Positions 1-7,854 of a DNA stretch of 47,143 nt are shown here, in pieces. The translations under genes and the position numbers were made by a program. The DNA is taken from positions 1 to 47,143 of the forward strand of contig CAKROE010000009.1 in the NCBI GenBank assembly GCA_934371915.1. The letters are read 5' to 3'. Under the pieces are notes generated by a model that had not been told where the DNA came from, made no database searches, and worked only from the letters and a program-made list of their open reading frames with translations. Position 1 is the first letter of the stretch. Every line of letters begins with the position of its first letter. Origin of the DNA: an uncultured Blautia sp. (GTDB taxonomy: Bacteria > Bacillota > Clostridia > Lachnospirales > Lachnospiraceae).

Positions 1-1308
1 TATGGAAATCCGATCGGACGGGCAACCGCAGATATTCCTGTTGGTTCATGGATCCACACTCATAATTTAAAAACCGGACTCGGAGATCTTCTTACTTATA
101 CATATAATAAGAATGTTTCAGAGCTTCCTCACAGGGAACCAAAATTCTTCCAGGGATATCGCAGAAAAGATGGTCGTGTTGGTGTACGTAATGAAGTCTG
201 GATCATTCCTACAGTAGGATGCGTTAATAATATTGCAACTGCTATCGAACGAGCCTCTCAGAAATATATCACAGATCAGATCGATGGTGTCTGTGCCTTC
301 CCACATCCTTACGGATGTTCACAGATGGGAGACGACCAGAATAACACACGTCAGATTCTTGCTGATTTAGTTAATCATCCGAATGCAGGCGGTGTTCTGG
401 TACTTGGACTTGGCTGCGAAAACAGCAACATTGATGAATTAAAAACATTCATTGGAGCCTATGATCCTGAGCGTGTACGTTTTCTCGTTGCTCAGGAATG
501 TGAAGATGAAATCAGTGATGGCACTGAAACAGTCAAGGAGCTGATCTCCTATGCATCCTCATTTAAGCGCGAACCGATCAGCGCATCTGAACTGGTGATT
601 GGTATGAAATGCGGCGGTTCTGATGGTTTATCCGGAATCACAGCAAATCCTACTGTTGGTGCATTCTCAGACAAACTGATCTCAATGGGTGGATCTACAA
701 TTCTTACAGAAGTTCCTGAAATGTTCGGTGCTGAAGAATCACTCATGAACCGCTGTGAAACAGAAGATCTTTTTAACCAGACAGTAGCACTTGTCAACGA
801 TTTCAAAAACTATTTTAAGAGTCATAATCAGACTATTTATGAAAACCCTTCTCCGGGAAACAAAAAAGGCGGAATCTCCAGTCTTGAAGATAAATCTCTC
901 GGATGTACTCAGAAATCCGGAAGTGCACCGGTTATGGGAGTTCTTTCTTATGGTGAACCTGTAAAAGAAAAAGGATTAAACCTGCTGAGCGCACCTGGCA
1001 ATGATCTTGTTGCCTCTACTGCTCTTGCTGCATCCGGTGCACATATTGTACTTTTTACCACCGGACGTGGAACACCTTTTGCAAGTCCTGTACCTACAGT
1101 TAAGATTTCAACAAACAACCAGCTTGCCAAAAAGAAACAGAACTGGATTGATTTCAACTGTGGAGTCATGGTAAATGATACCCCTCTCGATGAGCTTTCA
1201 GAAAATCTCCTAGATTTCGTCCTTGAGATTGCTTCCGGAAAGAAATCCAAATCTGAGGAAGCCGGTTTCCATGATATGGCAATTTTCAAACAGGGAGTTA
1301 CTTTATAA
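1..1308 (+). CDS. uxaA: Altronate dehydratase (UxaA), 5' end outside window
   Basis: The reading frame is open from base 1 and gives 435 residues; the family is about 490-500 residues, so roughly 60 N-terminal residues lie upstream of the window. The first residues (YGNPIGRATADIPVGSW) look like the end of an SAF domain, followed by the UxaA catalytic domain with HPYGCSQMGDD and GLGCEN segments. The enzyme dehydrates D-altronate to 2-keto-3-deoxy-D-gluconate in the cytoplasm, the fourth step of galacturonate breakdown. The gene is followed after 35 bp by the tagaturonate reductase gene and then eda and kdgK, which together supply the steps before and after it. A methionine at 325 exists but is internal to the domain and is not a real start. 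Confidence 0.95.
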   Translation, partial: YGNPIGRATADIPVGSWIHTHNLKTGLGDLLTYTYNKNVSELPHREPKFFQGYRRKDGRVGVRNEVWIIPTVGCVNNIATAIERASQKYITDQIDGVCAFPHPYGCSQMGDDQNNTRQILADLVNHPNAGGVLVLGLGCENSNIDELKTFIGAYDPERVRFLVAQECEDEISDGTETVKELISYASSFKREPISASELVIGMKCGGSDGLSGITANPTVGAFSDKLISMGGSTILTEVPEMFGAEESLMNRCETEDLFNQTVALVNDFKNYFKSHNQTIYENPSPGNKKGGISSLEDKSLGCTQKSGSAPVMGVLSYGEPVKEKGLNLLSAPGNDLVASTALAASGAHIVLFTTGRGTPFASPVPTVKISTNNQLAKKKQNWIDFNCGVMVNDTPLDELSENLLDFVLEIASGKKSKSEEAGFHDMAIFKQGVTL

Positions 1309-1343
1309 ACCGAACTATTTATATATGAAAGGAAAATGCAGAA

Positions 1344-2828
1344 ATGAAAAAATTATCTTATGCTACTTTAAAAGAACAGGGCTATGATGGATATCTTCTT
1401 GAATCAGCACCGGAACGTGTACTTCAGTTTGGTGAGGGAAACTTTCTCCGTGCATTTGTAGATTATTTTATAGATGAGTTAAACGAAAAAGCCGGATTCA
1501 ATTCCAAGGTTGTTCTGTGTCAGCCAATTGCTCCCGGTCTTGCTGATATGATCAACGAACAGGAAGGGCTTTATACCTTATTTCTCCGTGGATTCCAGGA
1601 TGGCAAAAAAGTAAATAAAAAACGTGTTATCTCCTGTGTAAGCCGTTGTCTTAATCCATATAAGGATTTTGAAGCAGTTCTTGCATGTGCTGATAACCCG
1701 GACCTCCGTTTTATCGCATGTAATACAACAGAAGCCGGAATCACTTACGATTCTTCCTGTCAGTTTACAGATGTTCCGGCTAACAGCTATCCTGGAAAAC
1801 TTACTCAGTTTATGTATCGTCGTTTCCAGAAATTTGGTCAGGAAGCCGGCAAAGGATTTATCATTCTTTCCTGTGAGCTGATCGATGATAATGGAAAAGA
1901 ACTTGAAAAATGTGTATTAAAATATGCAGAACAGTGGAACCTTGGCGAAGACTTTATCAACTGGATCAAAGCTGAAAATATCTTCTGCTCTACACTTGTA
2001 GACCGTATTGTAACAGGATACCCAAGAAATGAAGCTGCTGCAATCTGCAATGAACTTGGTTACGAAGACAACCTGATCGACACAGGTGAAATTTTCGGAT
2101 TCTGGGTAATTGAAGGACCTCAGTCAATCAAAGATGAATTCCCGGTTGACAAAGCGAACCTTCCAATCCTGATCACTGATAACCATAAACCATACAAACA
2201 GAGAAAAGTTCGTATCTTAAATGGTGCACATACCTCCTTTGTACTGGGTGCCTACCTTGCAGGACAGGATATTGTAAGAGACTGCATGAACGACGATGTG
2301 ATCTGTGGATTTATGAACAAAACTATTTATGACGAGATCATTCCTACTCTGGATCTCCCAAAAGCAGAACTCGAAGATTTTGCCGCAGCTGTTACAGAAC
2401 GTTTCAAAAACCCATTTATCGATCACGCTCTTCTTTCCATTTCGCTGAATTCAACTTCCAAATGGAAAGCACGTGTTATGCCTTCACTCAAAAAATATGT
2501 TGAACGCAAAGGTACACTTCCTGCATGCATCACAGCTTCTTTTGCCTTCTACATTGCATTCTATAACGGATATGCTCTGAGTGAAGACGGACTCACCGCA
2601 AAAAGAGCAGCTAATGAATACACTGTAAAAGATGACAAAGCAGTTCTTGAATTCTACCTTGCACATAAAGATGATTCCGCAGCTGATCTTGTTCATGCAG
2701 TATGCACCAACACTTCCTTCTGGGGTGAAGATCTGACACAGATTTCCGGGTTTGAAGCAGCTGTATGCAATTACTTAACTCAGATCCGTGAAAATGGCGC
2801 ATATGAAGTAATGAAAACACTGGCTTAG
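1344..2828 (+). CDS. uxaB: Tagaturonate reductase (altronate oxidoreductase)
   Basis: 494 residues, of the long-chain mannitol dehydrogenase family. An N-terminal nucleotide-binding segment is visible (LQFGEGNFLRAF, residues 28-38), and the catalytic Lys-Asn-His triad of the family is present as K288, N293 and H296 in KVRILNGAH. It reduces D-tagaturonate to D-altronate with NADH. Tagaturonate specificity rather than fructuronate is inferred from strong resemblance to UxaB and from the adjacent uxaA. The start is preceded by AAAGGAAAA at about 8 bases. It sits second in the operon, 15 bp before eda. Confidence 0.93.
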   Translation: MKKLSYATLKEQGYDGYLLESAPERVLQFGEGNFLRAFVDYFIDELNEKAGFNSKVVLCQPIAPGLADMINEQEGLYTLFLRGFQDGKKVNKKRVISCVSRCLNPYKDFEAVLACADNPDLRFIACNTTEAGITYDSSCQFTDVPANSYPGKLTQFMYRRFQKFGQEAGKGFIILSCELIDDNGKELEKCVLKYAEQWNLGEDFINWIKAENIFCSTLVDRIVTGYPRNEAAAICNELGYEDNLIDTGEIFGFWVIEGPQSIKDEFPVDKANLPILITDNHKPYKQRKVRILNGAHTSFVLGAYLAGQDIVRDCMNDDVICGFMNKTIYDEIIPTLDLPKAELEDFAAAVTERFKNPFIDHALLSISLNSTSKWKARVMPSLKKYVERKGTLPACITASFAFYIAFYNGYALSEDGLTAKRAANEYTVKDDKAVLEFYLAHKDDSAADLVHAVCTNTSFWGEDLTQISGFEAAVCNYLTQIRENGAYEVMKTLA

Positions 2829-2843
2829 AGGAGATTTTATATT

Positions 2844-3485
2844 ATGAGTACAACATTAGAAAAACTTGGTAAATTCGGCGTCGTTCCTGTTGTTGTGTTA
2901 GATGATGTCAAAGATGCTGCACCTCTTGCCAAAGCTCTCTGCGATGGCGGACTTGCCTGTGCTGAAGTAACATTTCGTACAGATGCAGCCGAAGAATCCA
3001 TCCGAATTATGACATCCCAGTACCCTGAGATGATCGTTGGTGCCGGCACTGTTCTTACAAAAGAACAGGTTGACCGCGCAGTTGCCGCCGGAGCACGTTT
3101 TATCGTTACTCCAGGTCTTGATCCTGAAATTGTCAGATACTGTATGGAAAAAGGTGTTCCTGTAACACCTGGAGTAGTAACTCCAAGCGAACTTGCACAG
3201 GCTTATTCACTTGGGCTTCGTCTTGTGAAGTTTTTCCCGGCAGAGCCTTCAGGTGGACTTCCGATGATCAAAGCGCTGGCTGCTCCATATAATATGATGC
3301 AGTTTATGCCTACAGGTGGCATCAGTGCTTCAACACTCTGCAATTATCTCCGCTATGAAAAAATCTTTGCATGCGGTGGAAGCTGGATGGTCAAAGGAAG
3401 CCTCATTAAATCCGGAGATTTTGATAAGATCACAGCACTTACTAAAGAAGCTGTTGAACTTGTCCATACTGTCAGGGAGGTATAA
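2844..3485 (+). CDS. eda: KDPG aldolase, copy 1
   Basis: 213 residues, the full length of class I 2-keto-3-deoxy-6-phosphogluconate aldolase. The conserved Glu (E41 in AEVTFRT) and Schiff-base Lys (K129 in KFFPAE) are present, as is the phosphate-binding PTGGI segment. It splits KDPG to pyruvate and glyceraldehyde-3-phosphate. AGAGGAG lies just upstream of the start, and the stop is 2 bases before the kdgK start, so the two are translationally close. A second copy with very similar sequence lies at 6131-6769 in the opposing operon. Confidence 0.95.
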   Translation: MSTTLEKLGKFGVVPVVVLDDVKDAAPLAKALCDGGLACAEVTFRTDAAEESIRIMTSQYPEMIVGAGTVLTKEQVDRAVAAGARFIVTPGLDPEIVRYCMEKGVPVTPGVVTPSELAQAYSLGLRLVKFFPAEPSGGLPMIKALAAPYNMMQFMPTGGISASTLCNYLRYEKIFACGGSWMVKGSLIKSGDFDKITALTKEAVELVHTVREV

Positions 3486-3487
3486 AG

Positions 3488-4516
3488 ATGGCTAAAGTCG
3501 TAACTTTAGGTGAAATCATGCTGAGGCTCTCTCCTCCTGGCTATCAGCGTTTTGCACAGGCACGCGATTTTGAGATCAACTATGGAGGTGCAGAAGCCAA
3601 TGTTGCTGCATCTCTGGCAGAATTTGGTCATCATTCCGTTTTTCTTTCCAAAATACCTGAAAACGCCATTGGAGATGCTGCGATCAGCACACTTCGAAGT
3701 TTAAAGGTTGATTGTGAGCACATTGCCCGAGGCGGCAAACGTCTTGGAATCTATTTCCTTGAAAACGGTGCCTCCATTCGTCCTTCCAGTGTTGTTTATG
3801 ACCGTGCAGATTCTTCAGTTACCAAAGCATCTCCTGATGAGTTTGATTTCGACGAAATCTTTAAAGATGCAGATCTTTTTCATGTGTCCGGCATCACTCC
3901 GGTATTAAGCGAAGAAGCAAAAGAGCTTACTTTTACTGCATTAAAAAAGGCCAGAGAACACCATGTAACGGTTTCTTTTGACCTGAATTATCGTTCTAAA
4001 TTATGGACATCTGATATAGAAGGAAAGCAGAAAATGCTTTCTGACATGATGGAATATGTCGATATCTGCTTTGGAAATGCCCGTGATGCTGCAAAATGTC
4101 TGGGATATACAGAAGATGGTATTGATTTTATTGATGGTGAATATAATATCTGTGTGGATGAAGAACATATGCGCAATGTATTAAATCGCTATCATTTCAC
4201 CCACCTGATCACAACCCTCCGCAACAGCATCAGTGCCTCCGACAATGGCTGGTCCGGTGCTGTCTGCACAGCAGACGATTACTATAAAGGTCGTGATTAT
4301 AAGCTTCATATCGTTGACCGCGTTGGTGGTGGAGATTCCTTCGCATCTGGTTTCCTTCATGGCATCCTTGCTGATATGGGAAGCAGAAAAGCACTTGAAT
4401 TTGGTCTTGCTGCTGCTGCGATCAAACACACAATTCCTGGTGATTTAAACTACATCACCGAATCAGAAGTCCTTTCCATGATCGAAAGCGATGGTGCAGG
4501 ACGCGTACAGCGTTAA
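3488..4516 (+). CDS. kdgK: 2-keto-3-deoxygluconate kinase, copy 1
   Basis: 342 residues, PfkB/ribokinase family. Sugar-binding glycine-rich segment YGGAEANVAAS at about 32-42, and the C-terminal family signature DRVGGGDSFASG with catalytic Asp D283. It phosphorylates 2-keto-3-deoxygluconate to KDPG, the substrate of the aldolase encoded just upstream. Assignment to KDG rather than another sugar rests on the operon. Start uses AGGGAGG overlapping the end of eda. The gene ends the operon and is followed by a hairpin terminator. It is clearly diverged from the second kinase at 6800-7852. Confidence 0.92.
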   Translation: MAKVVTLGEIMLRLSPPGYQRFAQARDFEINYGGAEANVAASLAEFGHHSVFLSKIPENAIGDAAISTLRSLKVDCEHIARGGKRLGIYFLENGASIRPSSVVYDRADSSVTKASPDEFDFDEIFKDADLFHVSGITPVLSEEAKELTFTALKKAREHHVTVSFDLNYRSKLWTSDIEGKQKMLSDMMEYVDICFGNARDAAKCLGYTEDGIDFIDGEYNICVDEEHMRNVLNRYHFTHLITTLRNSISASDNGWSGAVCTADDYYKGRDYKLHIVDRVGGGDSFASGFLHGILADMGSRKALEFGLAAAAIKHTIPGDLNYITESEVLSMIESDGAGRVQR

Positions 4517-4560
4517 TCCTGTTGCTTTCATTCATTCTCCGATAAATACACACATTCGCG

Positions 4561-4595
4561 AAAAGAGGTCGTGCACAACGGCCTCTTTTTGTTGT
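4561..4595 (+). terminator. Rho-independent terminator of uxaA-uxaB-eda-kdgK operon
   Basis: Ten-pair stem AAGAGGTCGT / AACGGCCTCTT with one G-T pair and a short loop, followed by TTTTTGTTGT. It sits 45 bases after the kdgK stop. Confidence 0.85.
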
Positions 4596-4607
4596 ACAAA
4601 CAGCAGT

Positions 4608-4640
4608 GTGGACTTACTGTCGTCCAGTCCACGAAATGAT
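4608..4640. repeat. Inverted GTGGACT / AGTCCAC element related to the 53-bp array
   Basis: Perfect 7-bp arms GTGGACT (4608-4614) and AGTCCAC (4626-4632). The left side reads GTGGACTTACT and the complement of the right side reads ATTTCGTGGACT. Both strings also occur in the 53-bp repeat units at 21516-21674. The rest of 4596-4770 shows nothing recognisable. Confidence 0.5.
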
Positions 4641-4770
4641 CAAAAATCTCTATAACGTAAAAAATGCCGTCTCACCATCCTTAGACAGTAAAACGACACT
4701 TTCTTACTTACATCTTTTGATTTGATTTGTTTCCATTTTTAATTTTATTAAATGATATGGTATTTTTATA

Positions 4771-5838
4771 TTACTTCTGTTCCTGACTCTTTAACAGCTT
4801 CCTGAGACGCTGAACTTCCTCTTCAAGCGCATTTGCTCGCTCTTCTGCCTCAATCTTTAACTGTTTTTCCTCATCTGCGCGCTGCTTCTCTTCATCCGCT
4901 CGTTGCTTCTCTTCATCCGCTCGTTGTCTTTCAGCCTCTGCACGCTGTTTCTCTCTCGCAGTATTTCTTTTTTGAGCCCCTATGTCTATTTCTTCCATAT
5001 TCTCAAACAAATATCCCATACCACGACCTCCTATTCCACCCATTAGCTCCCGGGCATTCTCACCTGGTACTTTCATTTTCATTAGTAAAGACCACAATAT
5101 CTTTTTATAAATTTCCTTTATTTCGTCTGGTGCATTCACATAGATAGAATCCACCATTGTTTCGGAGACTTTTTGAAATTCCTTAATATCCTCCGAAGAC
5201 TGTATTTTATTGATCAGCATTACCAATGACATTTCATCATGTTTCCTGCTGAGTTCCTCATTCGTATATTCATTCAAACTCACTACCTGGTATGTAAAAT
5301 CTGGTATATACTCGATCATTTCCTCAGAAAAATCAATTCTGTCTTTCAAATGCAGTCCCGCTGTCCATTCTTTTTTCCCTTCATAATATACGATAGGAAT
5401 GATCAGTGGATACCGAAAATCCACACTCGCACTAACACCCTTATGTTTCTTATTCTGAGTTGCCTTATAATCCTGCCAGATCACACTCATATACCGAAAC
5501 AGTTGCATTGCCACATCGTAGTCGATCTCACTCTTATGCTCAATCAATGACAATACATAAACTTCTTTTTCTATTGTGCCATCTGTACTGCGAATATATA
5601 CCTTCTTAATCGTGTCAGCCTCATACTCCACCCCGAGAAATGCCTGATACTTCTGGGAAACATCCTCGATATCCTCCGGCATTACATTGGATAATAATGG
5701 AATATTTGTATAGTTTCTTAAAAACTGGCTAGTCAACAGATCGTTTTTAAAAATCTCACGACTGTTCACATCTCTGACATGCATTTCCGGCTGGTAGTTT
5801 ATATTGTTTTCTCTTTTGTCCCGTGATACTTTTTCCAT
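4771..5838 (-). CDS. Rpn-family recombination-promoting nuclease / transposase-like protein
   Basis: About 355 residues. The N-terminal part matches the Rpn (PD-(D/E)XK 'transposase') family: KNDLLTSQFLRNY near the start, then SLIEHKSEID carrying the E-x-K active-site pair, and FRYPLIIPIVYYEG. The C-terminal 60 residues are a charged coiled coil containing three copies of RADEEKQ. The chosen start, at 5838, has GAGGAGGC five bases upstream; a longer frame from 5865 overlaps that ribosome site and is less likely. Family members bind or cut DNA and promote recombination; no terminal inverted repeats were seen, so this is a resident gene rather than a visible mobile unit. A promoter and a hairpin leader lie upstream. 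Confidence 0.8.
   Translation of the reverse strand: MEKVSRDKRENNINYQPEMHVRDVNSREIFKNDLLTSQFLRNYTNIPLLSNVMPEDIEDVSQKYQAFLGVEYEADTIKKVYIRSTDGTIEKEVYVLSLIEHKSEIDYDVAMQLFRYMSVIWQDYKATQNKKHKGVSASVDFRYPLIIPIVYYEGKKEWTAGLHLKDRIDFSEEMIEYIPDFTYQVVSLNEYTNEELSRKHDEMSLVMLINKIQSSEDIKEFQKVSETMVDSIYVNAPDEIKEIYKKILWSLLMKMKVPGENARELMGGIGGRGMGYLFENMEEIDIGAQKRNTAREKQRAEAERQRADEEKQRADEEKQRADEEKQLKIEAEERANALEEEVQRLRKLLKSQEQK
4871..4933 (-). repeat. 21-bp minisatellite inside the Rpn-like gene
   Basis: Three head-to-tail 21-bp units encode RADEEKQ three times in the coiled-coil tail. Units two and three differ by only a few bases, suggesting recent expansion. The unit length keeps the frame. Confidence 0.8.
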
Positions 5839-5880
5839 TCTGCCTCCTCGCTGGAAACAAATCACAGATCAAAAGATATT

Positions 5881-5928
5881 TGTAACTGTTCAGTCCCCTC
5901 GCGGGATACTACATGCTGAATAGTTACA
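5881..5928 (-). promoter_or_regulatory. Hairpin in the leader of the Rpn-like gene
   Basis: Arms TGTAACTGTTCAG (5881-5893) and CTGAATAGTTACA (5916-5928) pair over 13 positions with one G-T, with a small inner TCCC/GGGA stem. It lies between the predicted promoter and the start codon, so it would form at the 5' end of the mRNA. It has no T-run for the minus strand. Function unknown. Confidence 0.5.
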
Positions 5929-5943
5929 GATATTTACATTTTT

Positions 5944-5972
5944 ATTGTAACATGTTGATTTTGATGGAACAA
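5944..5972 (-). promoter_or_regulatory. Predicted promoter of the Rpn-like gene
   Basis: Minus strand reads TTGTTC, 17 bp, TACAAT. The -35 is at 5967-5972 and the -10 at 5944-5949. Confidence 0.5.
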
Positions 5973-6056
5973 CTGAAAACTTTCTAAAATACAAAAACTA
6001 TCCCTCAATTCCAGACCCCCTGCCCTGGTCGAAGCATTTCTCCTTGAAAAATACAT

Positions 6057-6101
6057 AAAAAAAGCTTCTGCCAGATGTTTTTACAATGCAAAAGCTTTTT
6101 T
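6057..6101 (-). terminator. Terminator of the gntP-to-eda operon
   Basis: Perfect outer arms AAAAAAGCTT and AAGCTTTTTT with further pairing inside (GCTTTTGC / GCAGAAGC). On the minus strand a T-run follows the stem, directly after the second eda. It may act in both directions. Confidence 0.75.
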
Positions 6102-6130
6102 CTGAATATGAATATGTGTATGAACTCCGA

Positions 6131-6769
6131 TTATTTTCGGATTGAATCAACCAGTTTTCGTGCCTCTGCGGTCAGTTCTTTAATCTTGTCAAATTCTCCT
6201 GCCTTCACAAGATCACCTTTTACCATCCAGCTTCCGCCACAGCAGATGATCTTATCACAGGAAAGATATTCTTCAAGATTTTTGACATTGATTCCGCCTG
6301 TCGGCATAAACTTAAGTCCTACATAAGGTGCTGCCATTGCTTTGATCATCGGAAGGCCGCCTGCCGGTTCTGCCGGGAAGAATTTTACGACCTTAAGTCC
6401 TCTTTTAACTGCCTGCGCAACCTCAGATGGTGAAACACATCCCGGGTAAACAGGGATTTCTTTTTCCAGACAGTAGTCTACGATTTCCGGATCAAATCCA
6501 GGGCTTACAATGAACTTGGCACCTGCTGCTGCAGCTGCATCTACCTGTTCCTTAGTAAGAACAGTTCCTGCTCCTACAAGCATATCCGGAAACTGCTCTG
6601 CCATAAGACGGATAGATTCTTCCGCTGCCTCAGTACGAAATGTAACTTCTGCACATGGAAGTCCACCTTCAACAAGTGCTTTTGCAAGCGGAACTGCATC
6701 CTTTGCATCTTCCAGTACTACTACCGGAACAACTCCGATTTTCTGAAACTTCTCTGCTATATCCATCAT
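6131..6769 (-). CDS. eda: KDPG aldolase, copy 2
   Basis: 212 residues with the same catalytic residues as copy 1 (E41 in AEVTFRT, Schiff-base K129 in KFFPAE) and the PTGGI phosphate site. The sequence is clearly close to copy 1 along its whole length, so the two are paralogs by duplication or exchange. It is the last gene of the minus-strand operon, 30 bases after kdgK copy 2, and would cleave KDPG made there. Two adjacent ATG codons begin the frame; AAAGGA lies about 7 bases upstream of the first. Confidence 0.95.
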   Translation of the reverse strand: MMDIAEKFQKIGVVPVVVLEDAKDAVPLAKALVEGGLPCAEVTFRTEAAEESIRLMAEQFPDMLVGAGTVLTKEQVDAAAAAGAKFIVSPGFDPEIVDYCLEKEIPVYPGCVSPSEVAQAVKRGLKVVKFFPAEPAGGLPMIKAMAAPYVGLKFMPTGGINVKNLEEYLSCDKIICCGGSWMVKGDLVKAGEFDKIKELTAEARKLVDSIRK

Positions 6770-6799
6770 TTGAATTTCCTTTCACTCAAAAAAACTATG

Positions 6800-7852
6800 T
6801 TATCTTTTAATGTCAAAATTCATTTCCATCACATGTCTGATCAGAGAAACGTCATCTGTAATATTTCCGTCTCCATGAATCGTATGTTTCACTGCACTTG
6901 CAGCCACACCAAAATTCACAATATCATCCGGTGTATATTCGTTCATCAAAGCATAGATGATACCACTTACAAATGCATCTCCACCACCGACACGGTCAAG
7001 AATATGGAATGTCAGACGCTTGCTCTCATAAATTTTTCCGTTTAACCAGAGGTAAGCGGAAAGGCTGTTCTCACTGCAGCTGTGTGCAAAACGCACATGT
7101 CTTGCAATGCATTTGATATTCGGATATCTCTCCACAAAAGCTTTGAAGACTTTTTCCTGCTGGTCACGATCCGGCTGGAATGGAATATCGTCCTTTACAT
7201 CACCGGCGCTGTGATCTTCCTCATTTTTCCAGATATGATATGGCTCGATTCCAAAAAGGACATCTACATATGGAAGGCAGAGTGTACAGAAATCTCTTGC
7301 TTCTTCCCAGCTCCACAGGGTGCTTCGGAAGTTTCCGTCAAAGCTGACTGTCATGCCGTTTTCTTTTGCTGTTTTCAGACAGGTCAGGATCAGTTCGCTG
7401 CAGCTTTTGCCAAGTGCAGGAGTGATACCGCTCAGATGAAGCCAGGTGTATCCTTCCAGAAGTTTCTTTACATCTGTTTTGCTGAAATCATACTCTGAAA
7501 AAGCACTGTGTTTTCTGTCATAAACGACTTTACTCGGGCGGATTCCATAACCAGTCTCCAGATAATAGGTTCCAAGGCGATGTGTAGGTGTCTCTTCCTC
7601 TGTTGAATAAATTACGCTGTCACAATTCACATCGTTGCTTCGCATCATACGAACAGCACTTTTTCCAAGACTGTTTCCCGGAACTACTGTAAAGAATGAT
7701 GCATCTACTCCAAGATTTGCAAGGGAGAGAGCCACATTGGCCTCACTTCCCCCATATCTTGCCTCAAAAGATGTTGCTGTTCTGATTTTTTCATAATCCG
7801 GCGGAGTCAGTCGAAGCATGATCTCGCCGATCGTAATAAATTTATGCTTCAT
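6800..7852 (-). CDS. kdgK: 2-keto-3-deoxygluconate kinase, copy 2
   Basis: 350 residues, PfkB family: YGGSEANVALSLANLG at about 33-48 and DRVGGGDAFVSG with catalytic D292. It is much less like copy 1 than the two aldolases are like each other. Its start is 2 bases after the dehydratase stop, with the ribosome site GGAG inside the end of that gene, so translation is probably coupled. Substrate is inferred as 2-keto-3-deoxygluconate (or the galacto epimer) from its place between a sugar-acid dehydratase and a KDPG aldolase. Confidence 0.88.
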   Translation of the reverse strand: MKHKFITIGEIMLRLTPPDYEKIRTATSFEARYGGSEANVALSLANLGVDASFFTVVPGNSLGKSAVRMMRSNDVNCDSVIYSTEEETPTHRLGTYYLETGYGIRPSKVVYDRKHSAFSEYDFSKTDVKKLLEGYTWLHLSGITPALGKSCSELILTCLKTAKENGMTVSFDGNFRSTLWSWEEARDFCTLCLPYVDVLFGIEPYHIWKNEEDHSAGDVKDDIPFQPDRDQQEKVFKAFVERYPNIKCIARHVRFAHSCSENSLSAYLWLNGKIYESKRLTFHILDRVGGGDAFVSGIIYALMNEYTPDDIVNFGVAASAVKHTIHGDGNITDDVSLIRHVMEMNFDIKR

Positions 7853-7854
7853 AA

